Below, piece after piece: positions 27,317 to 35,613 of a stretch of DNA of 64,000 nt. A program made the translations under genes and the position numbers. This DNA comes from Alkaliphilus oremlandii OhILAs (lineage in GTDB: Bacteria > Bacillota > Clostridia > Peptostreptococcales > Natronincolaceae), in NCBI RefSeq assembly GCF_000018325.1, contig NC_009922.1, positions 372,001 through 436,000 on the forward strand. The letters run 5' to 3'. Positions within the stretch are counted from its first letter, which is position 1. Every line of letters begins with the position of its first letter. A model generated the notes under the pieces. It saw nothing but the letters and a program-made list of their open reading frames with translations. It had not been told where the DNA came from and searched no databases.

Positions 27317-28201
27317 ATGAGAAGTGAAAAAGAAATGTTGGACCTTATTTTATGAATAGCTAAAGACGATGAAAGAATAAGAGCTGTGTACATGAATGGT
27401 TCAAGAACGAATCCGAATGTTCCTAAGGATATTTTCCAGGATTATGACATCGTTTACGTTGTAACAGAAACAGAATCCTTTATTGAAGATCGTCAATGGA
27501 TTAATATTTTTGGCGAATTCATAATGGTTCAAGAGCCCGATCGGCTGGATAAAGCGATCGGTATGAAGGTAGACTTTAGTCAGTCCTACGCCTATTTGAT
27601 GCTCTTTGTCGATGGAAACCGCATCGATTTACAAATTGAAACAAAAGAATATATGATGAAAAATTATTTGAAGGATAAATTGACAGTTCCACTATTGGAT
27701 AAAGATCATTGTTTACCGGATATTCCTTTACCTACAGAACGGGGTTATTATATTAAAAGGCCTACAGAAGGTCATTTTATCAGTTGCACCAACGATTTTT
27801 GGTGGTGTCTACAAAATGTTGCGAAAGGGATATGGCGTGATCAGTTGCCTTATTCTAAGTACATGTTTGAGTGTATTGTTAGAACGAATCTAGAGTATAT
27901 GATTTCTTGGTGGATTGGGATAGCGTATGATTTTCAAGTATCACTTGGTGCTATGAATAAATATTTCAAGAAATACTTGCCTAAGGAGTATTGGAAAATG
28001 TACGAAAAAACATATGCAGATAGCAATTATGATCATATATGGGAGGCGATCTTCGTAGCATGCCAGTTATTCCGCATATTAGGAAGAGATGTTGCCACAG
28101 CTTTTGATTTTTCCTATCCAGAAGAAGATGATTTAAAAATGATAAAATATCTTCGGTGTGTAAAGGATTTACCTGTGGATGCTAAGGAAATTATTACTTA
28201 A
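27317..28201 (+). pseudogene. aadK: Aminoglycoside 6-adenylyltransferase with in-frame stop
   Basis: The reading frame begins at ATG 27317 (MRSEKEMLDLIL), meets TGA at 27353-27355 as codon 13, and then continues without break for 281 codons. The downstream part has the nucleotidyltransferase site MNGSRTNPNVPKD and DYDIVYVVTE, and DFSQSYAYLMLFVDGNRIDL, all typical of ANT(6)/AadK enzymes that adenylylate streptomycin. Translation could only restart at GTG 27386 or ATG 27392, which lack a ribosome site and fall at the active-site loop. Either a recent nonsense mutation or a sequencing error; everything after the stop looks intact. Confidence 0.88.
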
Positions 28202-28260
28202 AATATTCTGTATTAAAATTAGGAAAAAGGCAGTGATGGGAATGAACACAGAGAAAGGCA

Positions 28261-28767
28261 TCACTCTATTTCCTCAAATGAAATATGATATTGGGTACAT
28301 CGATGTTGAATGTCCTCTAAGAGTCCATCGTAATCAGCGATATGGCCTAGGGGATATCGATAGGAAACGATACTTTTATTTACTCCCGTACCATAAAGAT
28401 AGTGAATCTCTAGCCCCTTACCGACATAGGGAATCAGCCCATTGCTTAAGCCTAATTTACCAGCAATACATACTTTTATATATTGCCATTCAAAAGAAAT
28501 ATAATCTTCTTTATTGTAGATGGGTATGAATCGAATACCATGATCGTCTACTTCTATGACATTATAACGGCTAGGGTCAGAGGAGAGAAATAAAATCGGT
28601 ATAGAGATTGAAAGCGTTAAAAGATAGAAGATTCCTGGAATCTGCCATTTAGAAATTATATTTAAATATAGAAGTCCGAGGCATAGGGTGCCCACTCCTC
28701 CAAATATATTAAATTTAATTCTTTTAGTACTGGTAAGATATCTTTTAGCATTGGTTTTTTCGGACAT
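28261..28767 (-). CDS. Membrane protein of unknown function
   Basis: A 168-residue protein with two adjacent membrane helices (about 20-38 and 44-61) and a C-terminal soluble part (NVIEVDDHGIRFIPIYNKED, then FEWQYIKVCIAG) that looks like the PH-like YcxB/YcdB-type small domain. AAAGGAGGGG precedes the ATG. A lipoprotein gene lies upstream on the same strand... in fact its coding end is 29 bases away, so the two are probably co-transcribed. Confidence 0.7.
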   Translation of the reverse strand: MSEKTNAKRYLTSTKRIKFNIFGGVGTLCLGLLYLNIISKWQIPGIFYLLTLSISIPILFLSSDPSRYNVIEVDDHGIRFIPIYNKEDYISFEWQYIKVCIAGKLGLSNGLIPYVGKGLEIHYLYGTGVNKSIVSYRYPLGHIADYDGLLEDIQHRCTQYHISFEEIE

Positions 28768-28796
28768 GTTGTCCCCTCCTTTAATGAGCTAAAAAG

Positions 28797-29381
28797 CTAT
28801 TTTGGGTTTTGTATTATATCTTCAAAACGAGCCATTAATTCATAAAAATAGTTTCCAATTTCAATCATTCTCTCATCGGTTATTTCGATCACTTTATTGC
28901 TGTGCTCTGCAAATTCTGGTCTTTCATAGGCTCCATAATGGGGTGCAGAAATAGATTCTTTACGGAGGATGGTATTCCTACTTAAATCTAAATCGAAAGA
29001 AATAAAAGGTCCATCAACTGCGCCTGTAATAGTTCCTGTTGTTTTGGTTATACGAAAATTCAATATGTTTTCGCCAGGATAGAGCAGTACAAAGCCTTCA
29101 TTTTCTGTCCCAAATTCCTTGAAAATCTTTAGGTGAGCAATATAAAGAAATTTCGTCTCCCTAGACGAATCATAGCTTAAATACTCCGCTATTTCAGGTT
29201 GATCAATGTCTAGGATATCTTTCTGTAAATGGATTTTGTCGGAATTGTCATGAGCGTAGTTCATTTCAGCAGGAGTCGCCTCTATTTTATTAATGGGATG
29301 ACTTAATTTTTTACACCCAATTGTGGGGAAGCATAGGATTAAAATTATTAGTCCTAATAAAAAATACTTTACTTTTATCAC
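28797..29381 (-). CDS. Putative lipoprotein of unknown function
   Basis: About 194 residues with a lipoprotein signal (FLLGLIILILCFPTIGC). The exported part contains FLYIAHLKIFKEFGTENEGF and FISFDLDLSRNT; no family recognised. GTG at 29381 is preferred because AGAGGGTG lies 6 bases before it; a GTG three codons upstream overlaps that site. It is followed at 30 bases by the membrane protein gene on the same strand. Confidence 0.65.
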   Translation of the reverse strand: MIKVKYFLLGLIILILCFPTIGCKKLSHPINKIEATPAEMNYAHDNSDKIHLQKDILDIDQPEIAEYLSYDSSRETKFLYIAHLKIFKEFGTENEGFVLLYPGENILNFRITKTTGTITGAVDGPFISFDLDLSRNTILRKESISAPHYGAYERPEFAEHSNKVIEITDERMIEIGNYFYELMARFEDIIQNPK

Positions 29382-29640
29382 ACTGTACACCCTCTAACCA
29401 TACTTTTTTATCTTTACAGTTTATATCATATAGTAAGCTTAAGGACTAAAATTATCAACGACTACATTCATTGTTCCATGTGATGAAATTCTAAGTATAT
29501 TATACCAGTAATGTAAGGAATTATCAAAAACAAGAGCACATTTGTGTAAAAACTTTTATGCTGGAGGGATTTTTTATTTCATAAGGAATTATATTAATGG
29601 ACTCGGTAACATAGCAGTAATTATTCAATAATCTATTGTA

Positions 29641-30312
29641 ATGAAGAAATCGGAGGGGAGTTCTATCAAAAAACATCTCAAGTTCATAGGCATAGGAGGG
29701 ATTTTAATGATTATTCTTATGGATCTCATTGGTTACTCTTTTATCTCTCCTGTGGTTCAGAATATCTTTTATATGTTCTATATCCTGACTTCGTTCTATA
29801 TCCTGTACGGTATAAAAAAAGAAAATCAAGTTAGAATCAGCCATTGGGCTTTGACAATTTTATCTTTAATATTATTTATAATCATACTTAGAAACTCTAT
29901 CATAGGATTTCCACTATTATTTATATTTCCTATTTTAGCGTCAAAAAAATCCCCGATGATATTGAAGTTGATTTCATGGATTGCATATATTGCTGTATGT
30001 TTATTCTTCTGCCTATGTGTTTTTATTCGCCATGGTTTTGCTAGAACATATGTATTATCGAATGAAATATCACCGGATAAAAGGTATAATGCCGCTGTTA
30101 TTGTACAGGATCAGGGGGCTTTAGGAGGTGCTATTGAGGTAAGGGCAGAAAGGCTATATGGCGGAATCGTAAAGAAAAGCAGGGTTATTTATACGGACAG
30201 ACTCAGCGAACCTAAAATTCAGTGGGTGAATGATCATACGATTAAAATCAACGATCTTGAAATTGATCTAAATGAGCGTAATATTTTGGGTAAAAAAACA
30301 ATTAATCTGTAA
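29641..30312 (+). CDS. Membrane protein, DUF5412-like
   Basis: A 223-residue protein: four to five membrane helices in the first 135 residues, then a small extracytoplasmic domain (NEISPDKRYNAAVIVQDQGA) of the kind seen in DUF5412 proteins. The start is uncertain: ATG 29641 has no ribosome site, while ATG 29707 follows AGGAGGG at 6 bases but would trim 22 residues including part of the first helix. Function unknown. Confidence 0.6.
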   Translation: MKKSEGSSIKKHLKFIGIGGILMIILMDLIGYSFISPVVQNIFYMFYILTSFYILYGIKKENQVRISHWALTILSLILFIIILRNSIIGFPLLFIFPILASKKSPMILKLISWIAYIAVCLFFCLCVFIRHGFARTYVLSNEISPDKRYNAAVIVQDQGALGGAIEVRAERLYGGIVKKSRVIYTDRLSEPKIQWVNDHTIKINDLEIDLNERNILGKKTINL

Positions 30313-30346
30313 AGTATAATTTTACTATGGAATGGAGGGCAATACC

Positions 30347-30787
30347 ATGTTGGAAGTTCGAACTATCGATGCAGAAATGACCTATGATATTCGCCATAAA
30401 ATCTTACGACCGCACCAAAGCTTAGCGGATTGTAAGTATGATACGGATTTATACGAGGGTGCTTTCCATGTGGGCGGCTTTTATGAAGGAAAGCTGATCA
30501 GTATCGTATCTTTTTGTATAGAGAATCATCCTGATTTCTCTTTAGAAAAGCAGTACCGATTGAGGGCAATGGCAACTCTGGAGGACTATCGAAAGCTTAA
30601 TGCGGGGAGAAAGATCGTAGCCTACGGAGAAGAAATACTAAAGGAACAGGGTATTCAATTTCTATGGTGCAAAGGGAGAACTGGTGTGCAGGAATATTAC
30701 AGTAAGCTGGGGTTTAAACCGCATGGGGAGGTTTTCGATTATCCACCCATTGGACCCCACATCATCATGTATAAGAAATTAATTTAG
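30347..30787 (+). CDS. GNAT acetyltransferase
   Basis: A 146-residue acetyltransferase related to the YitI/ElaA-like branch: TYDIRHKILRPHQSLADC near the start, RLRAMATLEDYRKLNAGRKI for the CoA loop, and VQEYYSKLGFKPHGE near the end. ATG at 30347 follows TGGAGGGC. The S66 peptidase gene follows 25 bases after its stop, so they may be co-transcribed. Acceptor unknown. Confidence 0.83.
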   Translation: MLEVRTIDAEMTYDIRHKILRPHQSLADCKYDTDLYEGAFHVGGFYEGKLISIVSFCIENHPDFSLEKQYRLRAMATLEDYRKLNAGRKIVAYGEEILKEQGIQFLWCKGRTGVQEYYSKLGFKPHGEVFDYPPIGPHIIMYKKLI

Positions 30788-30811
30788 AGTGGAAGAAAGT
30801 GAGGCGTACAT

Positions 30812-31849
30812 ATGAAAGAACTAAAGAAGCCTAAGAAGTTAAAGGTCGGAGATAAAGTTGCACTGGTAAGTCTATCTTGGGGTGGCGCAGGAGACCCAGA
30901 TCTTCAATGGCGCTATAGGCAAGGAAAAGAGCGATTGGAAAAGGTGTTTGGACTGGAAGTTGTAGAAATGCCGCATACCTTGGCAGGAACAGAATACGTA
31001 TATAACCATCCGGAAAAGAGGGCAGAGGACTTAATGAAGGCATTTGAAGACGATTCCATCAAAGGGATCATTGCCTGTATTGGAGGAATTGATAGCGTAA
31101 GGATGCTGCCATATATAGATTTTGATGTTATTCATAAAAATCCAAAGATTTTCATGGGATATTCGGATACGACAACGACCCATTTGATCTGTCATAAGGC
31201 AGGAGTATCCAGCATCTATGGTCCTACCCTATTCATGGACTTTGCAGAAAATGTGTCCATGGATGCCTATACTGTAGAATATATCCAAAAGACTTTATTC
31301 AGCGCTGAACCGATTGGAGAAATCGGACCTGCAGAGATGTGGACAAGTGAATTTCTATCGTGGGAGGAAAAGAATAAGGAGATTCGAAGAAAATACAAGA
31401 AGAATCAAGGGTATGAGTTGATACAGGGAAAAGGAACGGTGCAAGGTCGTCTCATTGGAGGATGTATAGAAGTTTTTTATATGCTGAGAGGGACTGAAAT
31501 TTTCCCCGAGCTAGAGGACTTTGAAGATACCATTCTATTTTTAGAAACCTCAGAGGAAAAGCCTCAGCTTTGGTTCGTTGAATGCGCTTTAAGGAATTAT
31601 GGGATCACAGGGATTCTAGAAAAGATCAAAGGACTCATTTTTGCCAAACCTCAAGACGAAGTATACTATGAAGAATATAAAGAGGTAATAAAAAAGGTAA
31701 TGAAGGAATTCAATAAAGAAGATATGCCAGTTCTATATAATATGAACTTTGGTCATACGGAGCCGAAGATCTGTCTGCCCTATGGCGCTTTAGCAGAGAT
31801 TGATTGCGAGAAGGTTTCCTTTTCAATCTTAGAATCTGGCGTAATATGA
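30812..31849 (+). CDS. S66-family serine carboxypeptidase (LD-carboxypeptidase/MccF-like)
   Basis: A 345-residue cytosolic serine peptidase. The nucleophile is Ser118 in FMGYSDTTT, and the Glu and His of the triad are probably in ILFLETSEEKP and NFGHTEPK. The family contains LdcA, which trims muropeptides during wall recycling, and MccF, which cleaves microcin C-like toxic peptide-nucleotides. The length and the WFVECAL segment after the Glu resemble the MccF-like branch. A strong terminator follows. Which substrate applies here is undecided. Confidence 0.86.
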   Translation: MKELKKPKKLKVGDKVALVSLSWGGAGDPDLQWRYRQGKERLEKVFGLEVVEMPHTLAGTEYVYNHPEKRAEDLMKAFEDDSIKGIIACIGGIDSVRMLPYIDFDVIHKNPKIFMGYSDTTTTHLICHKAGVSSIYGPTLFMDFAENVSMDAYTVEYIQKTLFSAEPIGEIGPAEMWTSEFLSWEEKNKEIRRKYKKNQGYELIQGKGTVQGRLIGGCIEVFYMLRGTEIFPELEDFEDTILFLETSEEKPQLWFVECALRNYGITGILEKIKGLIFAKPQDEVYYEEYKEVIKKVMKEFNKEDMPVLYNMNFGHTEPKICLPYGALAEIDCEKVSFSILESGVI

Positions 31850-31863
31850 AAATAGTATAATTT

Positions 31864-31905
31864 AAAATCCAGTTGAGGAAATTCTTTGCTCAACTGGATT
31901 TTATA
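31864..31905 (+). terminator. Rho-independent terminator
   Basis: AAAATCCAGTTGAG (31864-31877) pairs perfectly with CTCAACTGGATTTT (31889-31902), ending the S66 peptidase transcript. Confidence 0.9.
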
Positions 31906-32025
31906 ATGAATGGGAAAATTTTGTTTAGAATGAGGTCCTCTAGGGAGCGTATAGGATTCGTACGCCTACTTGAAAAAATGGATATCTTGAAAGGATAGAG
32001 GATCAATCTAAAAAATTAAATGTTG

Positions 32026-32054
32026 TGTCACAAAATAGTCGGAGGTTTCGTTAT
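32026..32054 (+). promoter_or_regulatory. Possible ECF-type, autoregulated promoter
   Basis: TGTCACAAA (32026-32034) followed after 14 bases by CGTTAT (32049-32054) has the shape of an ECF-sigma promoter rather than a sigma-A one. It lies 44 bases before an ECF sigma gene, as expected for self-activation. Confidence 0.4.
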
Positions 32055-32097
32055 AGAAGTGAAAAGAAATTTTAAAGGGAAGGAAAGGAGAGATTGA

Positions 32098-32628
32098 ATG
32101 GAGGAGAATGATTTAGACTTTACATTTTCCACAGGTGGGGAATATGAGCTAAGTCAAGTGATAGAGATCTATGGTCAACCTCTTCTAAGATACTGTCATA
32201 ATATCCTGTGTGATTATTTTGAGGCACAGGACGTGGTTCAGACAACTTTTATCAAAGCATATGACAGAAGAAAAAGCTTTCAAGTAGGGACTTCATTGTC
32301 CGCCTGGCTGTATCGTATCGCATATAATACTTGTATTGACTCCTTAAGGAAGAAAAAGCTACTGTTTTTTATGCCCCATAGAGAAAAGAAAGAAGCATCG
32401 AATTTTATCGGTGAGGATCTAAAGCGAGCGCTGTTATCCTTAAGACCAGAAGAAAGAGCCTTAGTATTCAGCAGGGTTATTGATGAGAAAACCTACGAGG
32501 AGCTAGAGCGTATTTATCAAATACCTTCTGCCACATTACGGAAGCGATATGAACGAGCGAAAAAGAAGCTATCTAAGAATTTGAAGGAAATGAATTCTTA
32601 TTATAGAGGACTGGAGGAGACCAAATGA
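32098..32628 (+). CDS. ECF-type RNA polymerase sigma factor
   Basis: A 176-residue sigma-70 family factor with region 2 (YGQPLLRYCHNILCDYFEAQ, DVVQTTFIKAY, SLSAWLYRIAYNTCID) and region 4 (LLSLRPEERALVFSRVIDEK then helix-turn-helix around PSATLRKRYERAKKKL). It redirects polymerase to stress promoters. Its stop codon overlaps the ATG of the DUF4179 gene, the usual pairing with an anti-sigma-like membrane protein. GGAAAGGAGAG precedes the ATG. Confidence 0.92.
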   Translation: MEENDLDFTFSTGGEYELSQVIEIYGQPLLRYCHNILCDYFEAQDVVQTTFIKAYDRRKSFQVGTSLSAWLYRIAYNTCIDSLRKKKLLFFMPHREKKEASNFIGEDLKRALLSLRPEERALVFSRVIDEKTYEELERIYQIPSATLRKRYERAKKKLSKNLKEMNSYYRGLEETK

Positions 32629-33968
32629 AATATGATTGCGATGAAATCATGATAAAAACTGCACTGGATACAATAGAAACACCGACATACAATATGAATT
32701 TTGAAGTAGAAAAGAAAATCAAGACTAGAGATTCTCGTAAGTATTTAAATCAATCGAAGTTTATGATCGTATCACTGTCTTTGTTCCTAATTCTATCTGT
32801 CAGCGTGGCTGCTGCTACCATGGATAGCTTCAACCGTCTGATCTCTATGGTCAGCCCAGAGATTGCATTACTACTACAGCCCATAGGTGTGATCAGTGAA
32901 GAAGATGGGATTAAAGTAGAAGTGGTAGGAGCGTTTCATGACGATGAAATGGCAGTCGTTTATTTTACGATGCAGGATCTAGTAGGGGATCGGGTTGATG
33001 AGACGCTAGATATTTATGATTATTCCTTTAGTGGGGCAAGAATGTTCAATATTCAACTGGTTCACTACGATGAGATAACAAAGACTGCAACATTACGGAT
33101 GGAGGCCAATGGCGGAAAGAAATTAAGTGGTAAGAAAGTGAGCTTTCTCATTCGTTCCTTTTTAAGTGATAAGACAACCTTTGATGAGGTTGACATGGGA
33201 ATTAATCTCTTAGAAATACAGCAAACAAATGCTTTTCAAAGAGTTCCGCTCAATATGAACAATATTCCAGGTGGTGGTGGACCAGATTTAGATTTATATG
33301 GAGAGTTGAAGGAAAAAGGGATAATTGATGTATTAAAAACGGATGAAATGAAAATTCAACTGCCGAATATGGATTTTATGTACATTTCAAATATAGGATA
33401 TATTGATGAATACCTTCACATTCAGATAAAGTGGAGCGGGGATGGTGTGGATGATCATGGATATTTATATTTTGTAGATGCACTCGGTAATAAGATTTAT
33501 TATAATGCATCTGTTACATTTGGGGCAGATGAATTGGGAAACACAGTCTATGGAAGCGAATATGTGGAATATATTTTTGATATGAGCAGTATCCATGCGG
33601 ATGAAGTAAGGCTTGAAGGAAATTTTGTCTCCGATAATAAGTACACGGAAGGCAGTTGGAAGACCACATTTAAACTGGAATCTGCCGAAGAGAAACGAGT
33701 AAATTGTAGTCTTCAATCGGATACATGGAAGATCCATAAGGTTTCTGTGTCGCCAATAGGGATCACTTTTGAAGGAAATGGAGAAGTTGATGATCTGCAG
33801 GAAATCAGTCCAAGTATCACGATGATGGACGGAAGCGTTCAAACTTTTCATGGGTCAAGGAGTTATGCGGAAGATCATGAATTCAGGTTAAAATTTGTAT
33901 CGGATACACCACTGGATATTTCAAAAATTAAATCCATCACCATTGATGGGCAGGTAATTATGTTATAA
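32625..33968 (+). CDS. DUF4179 membrane protein, probable anti-sigma factor
   Basis: A 447-residue single-pass protein: cytosolic N-terminus of 45 residues, membrane helix at about 46-65, then a large extracytoplasmic region starting with the DUF4179-type segment (FNRLISMVSPEIALLLQPIG, VEVVGAFHDDEMAVVYFT). In Clostridia and Bacilli such proteins are encoded beside ECF sigma factors and are thought to hold them at the membrane until a signal arrives. It overlaps the sigma gene by 4 bases. The signal is not known. Confidence 0.85.
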   Translation: MKYDCDEIMIKTALDTIETPTYNMNFEVEKKIKTRDSRKYLNQSKFMIVSLSLFLILSVSVAAATMDSFNRLISMVSPEIALLLQPIGVISEEDGIKVEVVGAFHDDEMAVVYFTMQDLVGDRVDETLDIYDYSFSGARMFNIQLVHYDEITKTATLRMEANGGKKLSGKKVSFLIRSFLSDKTTFDEVDMGINLLEIQQTNAFQRVPLNMNNIPGGGGPDLDLYGELKEKGIIDVLKTDEMKIQLPNMDFMYISNIGYIDEYLHIQIKWSGDGVDDHGYLYFVDALGNKIYYNASVTFGADELGNTVYGSEYVEYIFDMSSIHADEVRLEGNFVSDNKYTEGSWKTTFKLESAEEKRVNCSLQSDTWKIHKVSVSPIGITFEGNGEVDDLQEISPSITMMDGSVQTFHGSRSYAEDHEFRLKFVSDTPLDISKIKSITIDGQVIML

Positions 33969-34033
33969 AATAAATGAAAGAGTTAAATTATGGGTAAATA
34001 AGTTCTCTAAATATGAAGGATGGTGAATTTATA

Positions 34034-34498
34034 GTGCGTACAATCGACTATATTACTGGCGGCAGTGAATTACTAGAATTTGTAAGACCTCTATGGAATT
34101 TGCTAAATGAACATCATCAAATAAATTCTATGTATTTTTCAGACCGGTATAGAAATCTGGACTTTGATACTAGAAAGAAAAAATTTATGACTGATACGAA
34201 TAAAGAATTGAGAATCGATCTAGTTAAAGATGTAGAACGGCAAGTATTCATTGGATACTGTATTAGCACGGTCACAATAGATTTTGTAGGGGAGATTGAT
34301 TCGTTATATATTGAACCAGACTATAGGAAGTTTGGGATAGGACATCAATTAATGGAATTGGCTTTAGAGTGGTTAGATCGTAAAAATGTAAAAACTAAAA
34401 TTATTGGGGTTGCTGAAGGTAACGAGGAAGTATTTGACTTTTATAGTAAATATGGATTTTTTAAAAAAACGACAATATTAGAACAAGTAAAAAATTAA
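34034..34498 (+). CDS. GNAT acetyltransferase
   Basis: About 154 residues with a GNAT core: GEIDSLYIEPDYRKFGIGHQ (acetyl-CoA loop RKFGIG) and VAEGNEEVFDFYSKYGF at the end. GTG at 34034 is preferred because GGATGGTGA lies 8 bases upstream; ATG 34013 in the same frame has no ribosome site. Substrate unknown. Confidence 0.8.
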   Translation: MRTIDYITGGSELLEFVRPLWNLLNEHHQINSMYFSDRYRNLDFDTRKKKFMTDTNKELRIDLVKDVERQVFIGYCISTVTIDFVGEIDSLYIEPDYRKFGIGHQLMELALEWLDRKNVKTKIIGVAEGNEEVFDFYSKYGFFKKTTILEQVKN

Positions 34499-34665
34499 GA
34501 AAAATAGTTTGCTGAAAGGAATATAATCCTAAAACTGAATATAAAGATTTTACCCAATACCGCATATTTAGAAATAAATTTGCAGTATTTTTATTTCTTT
34601 CCAGTATCAAAACTTTATATTATAATGTAGAGGTACTAATTTTTAAGGAAAGAGGGAATTCTGGA

Positions 34666-35562
34666 ATGAATATGTCACGAATCGGAGAAATAGCTGCCCT
34701 AGCCACAGCCTGCTGTTGGACCATTTCTGCAACATCCTTTGAGATCGCAGGAAAAAAGGTAGGCTCCCTCTCTGTAAACTATATTCGATTGGTCATTGGT
34801 TTTATTTTTATTAGTGTATACTCCTATTTTACTAGGGGAATGTTCTTTCCAATAGATGCTACGGCAAGTAACTGGATATGGTTGACCATATCAGGACTCA
34901 TTGGATTTTTTATTGGCGATTTATTCTTATTCCAGTCCTATTTAGAGGTAGGTTCCAGAATATCCATGCTCATAATGGCAGCAAGTCCTCCAATTACAGC
35001 GATTCTTGGATTCTTTATAATGAAAGAAAGAATTGACATGATCGGTGTACTTGGAATGTCCATCACTATGGTCGGTATTGCGATGGTCATATTAAGCAAG
35101 AATCCAGAGGATAAAAATATAGAGGTGAAATATTCTGTAAAGGGTTTAACCTATGCTTTTTTAGGAGCTCTTGGACAATCCGTAGGGTTGATATTCAGCA
35201 AAATCGGCATGGGAGACTATAGTCCTTTTGCTGCAACGCAGATACGAATTATTGCAGGGTTCATAAGCTTTACGGTTCTATTCATCATCTTAAATAAATG
35301 GGAGGACCTTAAAGCTGCATTAAAAGAGAAGCAAGCCATGGTGCATATTACTGTAGGTTCTGTATTTGGTCCGTTCGTTGGTGTATCTTTGTCACTGATT
35401 TCTATTAAGTATACCTCCGCTGGCATATCATCTACCATAACATCCATTGTGCCTGTTTTAATCATCCCTTTGTCCATCCTTGTGTTTAAGGAAAAGGTAA
35501 AAACAAAAGAAATTTTAGGGGCCGTAGTTTCTGTAGTCGGTGTTGCCTTACTTTTCATATAA
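34666..35562 (+). CDS. EamA/DMT-family transporter
   Basis: A 298-residue membrane protein with ten helices in two EamA repeats; the first has LATACCWTISATSFEIAG and VGSRISMLIMAASPPITAIL, the second AFLGALGQSVGLIFSK and TSIVPVLIIPLSILVFKEKV. Family members export amino acids or other small metabolites. It shares a bidirectional terminator with the chemoreceptor gene on the other strand. Confidence 0.88.
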   Translation: MNMSRIGEIAALATACCWTISATSFEIAGKKVGSLSVNYIRLVIGFIFISVYSYFTRGMFFPIDATASNWIWLTISGLIGFFIGDLFLFQSYLEVGSRISMLIMAASPPITAILGFFIMKERIDMIGVLGMSITMVGIAMVILSKNPEDKNIEVKYSVKGLTYAFLGALGQSVGLIFSKIGMGDYSPFAATQIRIIAGFISFTVLFIILNKWEDLKAALKEKQAMVHITVGSVFGPFVGVSLSLISIKYTSAGISSTITSIVPVLIIPLSILVFKEKVKTKEILGAVVSVVGVALLFI

Positions 35563-35564
35563 CT

Positions 35565-35608
35565 AAAAAATTCATCCTTTCCAGAGCTTTGGAAGGATGA
35601 ATTTTTTT
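35565..35608. terminator. Bidirectional rho-independent terminator
   Basis: A stem of about 16 pairs with one bulge (35566-35582 with 35591-35607) is flanked by A and T runs. It closes the EamA gene on plus and the chemoreceptor gene on minus. Confidence 0.9.
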
Positions 35609-35613
35609 ACAAC

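Noticed and set aside
27353..27355. TGA codon in the adenylyltransferase read as selenocysteine
   Set aside because: The family has no cysteine or selenocysteine need at this place, and I see no SECIS-like hairpin just downstream; a nonsense change or error is simpler.
28179..28529. Plus-strand ORF after the adenylyltransferase pseudogene
   Set aside because: It overlaps the minus-strand membrane protein gene, which has a strong ribosome site and two clear membrane helices.
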